From Flavobacterium terrigena (GTDB lineage Bacteria; Bacteroidota; Bacteroidia; Flavobacteriales; Flavobacteriaceae): 64,000 nt of DNA. The notes below the pieces were generated by a model. The model was not told the DNA's origin. It was given only the letters and a program-made list of their open reading frames with translations, and ran no database searches. Every line of letters begins with the position of its first letter. Position 1 is the first letter of the stretch. The stretch is from contig NZ_FNYA01000009.1 of NCBI RefSeq assembly GCF_900108955.1, forward strand, positions 1-64,000, in the 5' to 3' direction. A program made the translations under genes and the position numbers. This document shows, one piece after another, positions 62,986 through 64,000 of the stretch.

Positions 62986-64000
62986 ATGAAAGACGAAGAA
63001 GAAAACATAAATCCAGAAGAAGAAAATACGGATAATACTGAAAATACTAATTCAGAGGATAATTCTATTGATGACAATCAAGAAGATGAACTTTCCGAAG
63101 AAATTATTGAAGTAGAAGCCAAACACTTCGAAGGAGAGCATTTTTACGACCACGACGAAAATCCAGAAGATACCATTACCAAAGTTACAGGAATGTACAA
63201 AGATTGGTTTTTGGACTATGCTTCGTATGTAATTTTAGAGCGTGCCGTTCCTGCTATTGAAGATGGTTTCAAACCTGTTCAACGTCGTATTATGCACTCG
63301 CTAAAAGAGTTGGATGATGGTCGTTATAACAAAGTAGCGAATGTAGTTGGACATACCATGCAGTATCATCCTCACGGAGATGCCAGTATTGGTGATGCTA
63401 TGGTACAAATCGGTCAACGTGAATTGCTTATCGATTGTCAAGGGAACTGGGGAAATATTCTAACAGGTGATAGCGCCGCTGCTTCTCGTTATATTGAAGC
63501 ACGTTTGTCAAAATTTGCCTTGGAAGTATTGTATTCTCCAAAAATTACCGATTGGGGTGTTTCATATGATGGTCGTCGTGCAGAACCAAACAATTTGCCA
63601 GTAAAATTTCCATTATTATTAGCTTCAGGAGCAGAAGGAATTGCGGTTGGATTATCAACGAAAGTCTTACCTCACAATTTCATTGAATTAATTGACGCTT
63701 CTATAAAAATATTAAAAGGGAAACCATTTACGATTTATCCCGATTTCCAAACGGCGGGTATTGCCGACGTTTCGAATTATAATGACGGAATGCGTGGTGG
63801 AAGAGTTCGTGTACGAGCAAAAATTTCGCAATTAGACAAGCAAACGTTAGTCATTACTCAAATTCCCTTTTCAACCAATACATCAACATTGATTGATAGT
63901 ATTTTGAAAGCGAATGAAAAAGGTAAAATAAAAATTAAAAAGATTGAAGATAATACAGCTGCTGAGGTAGAAATATTAATTCATCTTTTCCCAGGTGTTT
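62986..64000 (+). CDS. parC: DNA topoisomerase IV subunit A (partial, runs off the window)
   Basis: At least 338 codons from ATG 62986. The first 60 residues are an acidic Glu/Asp/Asn-rich extension, followed by the DNA-cleavage domain: DGFKPVQRRIMHSL, QYHPHGDASIGDAMV, DCQGNWGN, and the catalytic tyrosine Y169 in AAASRYIEARLSKFA. It completes the topoisomerase IV pair with parE. The residue corresponding to the quinolone-linked serine of E. coli ParC (Ser80) is alanine (A133). A nine-codon open frame ends directly before the ATG. The 3' part is missing only because the window ends. Confidence 0.93.
   Translation, partial: MKDEEENINPEEENTDNTENTNSEDNSIDDNQEDELSEEIIEVEAKHFEGEHFYDHDENPEDTITKVTGMYKDWFLDYASYVILERAVPAIEDGFKPVQRRIMHSLKELDDGRYNKVANVVGHTMQYHPHGDASIGDAMVQIGQRELLIDCQGNWGNILTGDSAAASRYIEARLSKFALEVLYSPKITDWGVSYDGRRAEPNNLPVKFPLLLASGAEGIAVGLSTKVLPHNFIELIDASIKILKGKPFTIYPDFQTAGIADVSNYNDGMRGGRVRVRAKISQLDKQTLVITQIPFSTNTSTLIDSILKANEKGKIKIKKIEDNTAAEVEILIHLFPGV

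Overview
The window is AT-rich chromosomal DNA from a member of the Bacteroidota, almost certainly Flavobacteriaceae and probably Flavobacterium or a close relative. The evidence is: promoters of the TTTG-N19/20-TAnnTTTG type; an outer-membrane phosphatase ending in a type IX secretion sorting domain; TonB-dependent and carboxypeptidase-regulatory-like outer-membrane proteins; DUF4199/DUF4834/DUF6146/DUF6787-type proteins; a short CarB without the allosteric domain; and the intergenic palindromes common in this family.

Layout. 1-140: 3' end of a 5S rRNA gene with two tandem terminator hairpins. 0.4-4.9 kb: endonuclease III, a TPR membrane protein, rpmH (too short for most ORF lists) with a textbook promoter and terminator, and carB. 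4.9-5.3 kb: two unrelated tandem-repeat arrays (nine GTCTC units, then nine 21-bp units). 5.3-10.5 kb: an accessory block of small minus-strand genes (Bacteroidota-specific protein, frameshifted lipoprotein, DUF2971 protein, two unknown proteins, M23 peptidase). In its 6.3-8.9 kb part, genes are bounded by related repeats: a 3' palindrome reminiscent of integron attC sites and a 5' promoter-plus-hairpin module. This is the most unusual part of the window. 10.6-15.5 kb: ArsR/AHSA1 pair with a clear dyad operator, GNAT and SET proteins, YbaB, two more acetyltransferase-like proteins and an outer-membrane protein.

15.6-22 kb: envelope/surface glycan group (DUF4834 protein, YfhO membrane protein, GT4 glycosyltransferase, flippase, lipoprotein). 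22-28 kb: secreted protein, M23 peptidase, TonB-dependent receptor, lipoprotein. 28-34.7 kb (minus): DUF2971, ABC exporter, phosphosugar mutase, GT2 glycosyltransferase, DUF4199, FtsE-like ATPase. 34.9-41.5 kb: large periplasmic TPR protein and an outer-membrane barrel, then a carboxypeptidase-regulatory-like protein and a GreA/B C-terminal-like protein. 41.7-46.7 kb: asnB, gyrB and a barrel protein. 46.7-52.8 kb (minus): LOG-family hydrolase, uvrA, small membrane/lipoproteins, DUF937 protein, serA. 52.8-55.5 kb: unknown gene, serC, a 42-codon small gene and acyl-CoA reductase, divergent from a ferredoxin. 56-64 kb: secreted metallophosphatase with a T9SS tail, ychF, a DUF2459 protein, parE and the 5' part of parC, which runs off the window.

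Most of the window is ordinary housekeeping DNA. Serine synthesis (serC, serA), type II topoisomerases (gyrB, parE, parC), envelope biogenesis and pyrimidine/arginine precursor synthesis (carB) are represented. No transposase, integrase, phage gene, CRISPR array or tRNA was seen. The novelty lies in the repeat-bounded small genes at 6.3-8.9 kb, the minisatellite arrays after carB, and several family-level oddities listed in the findings.
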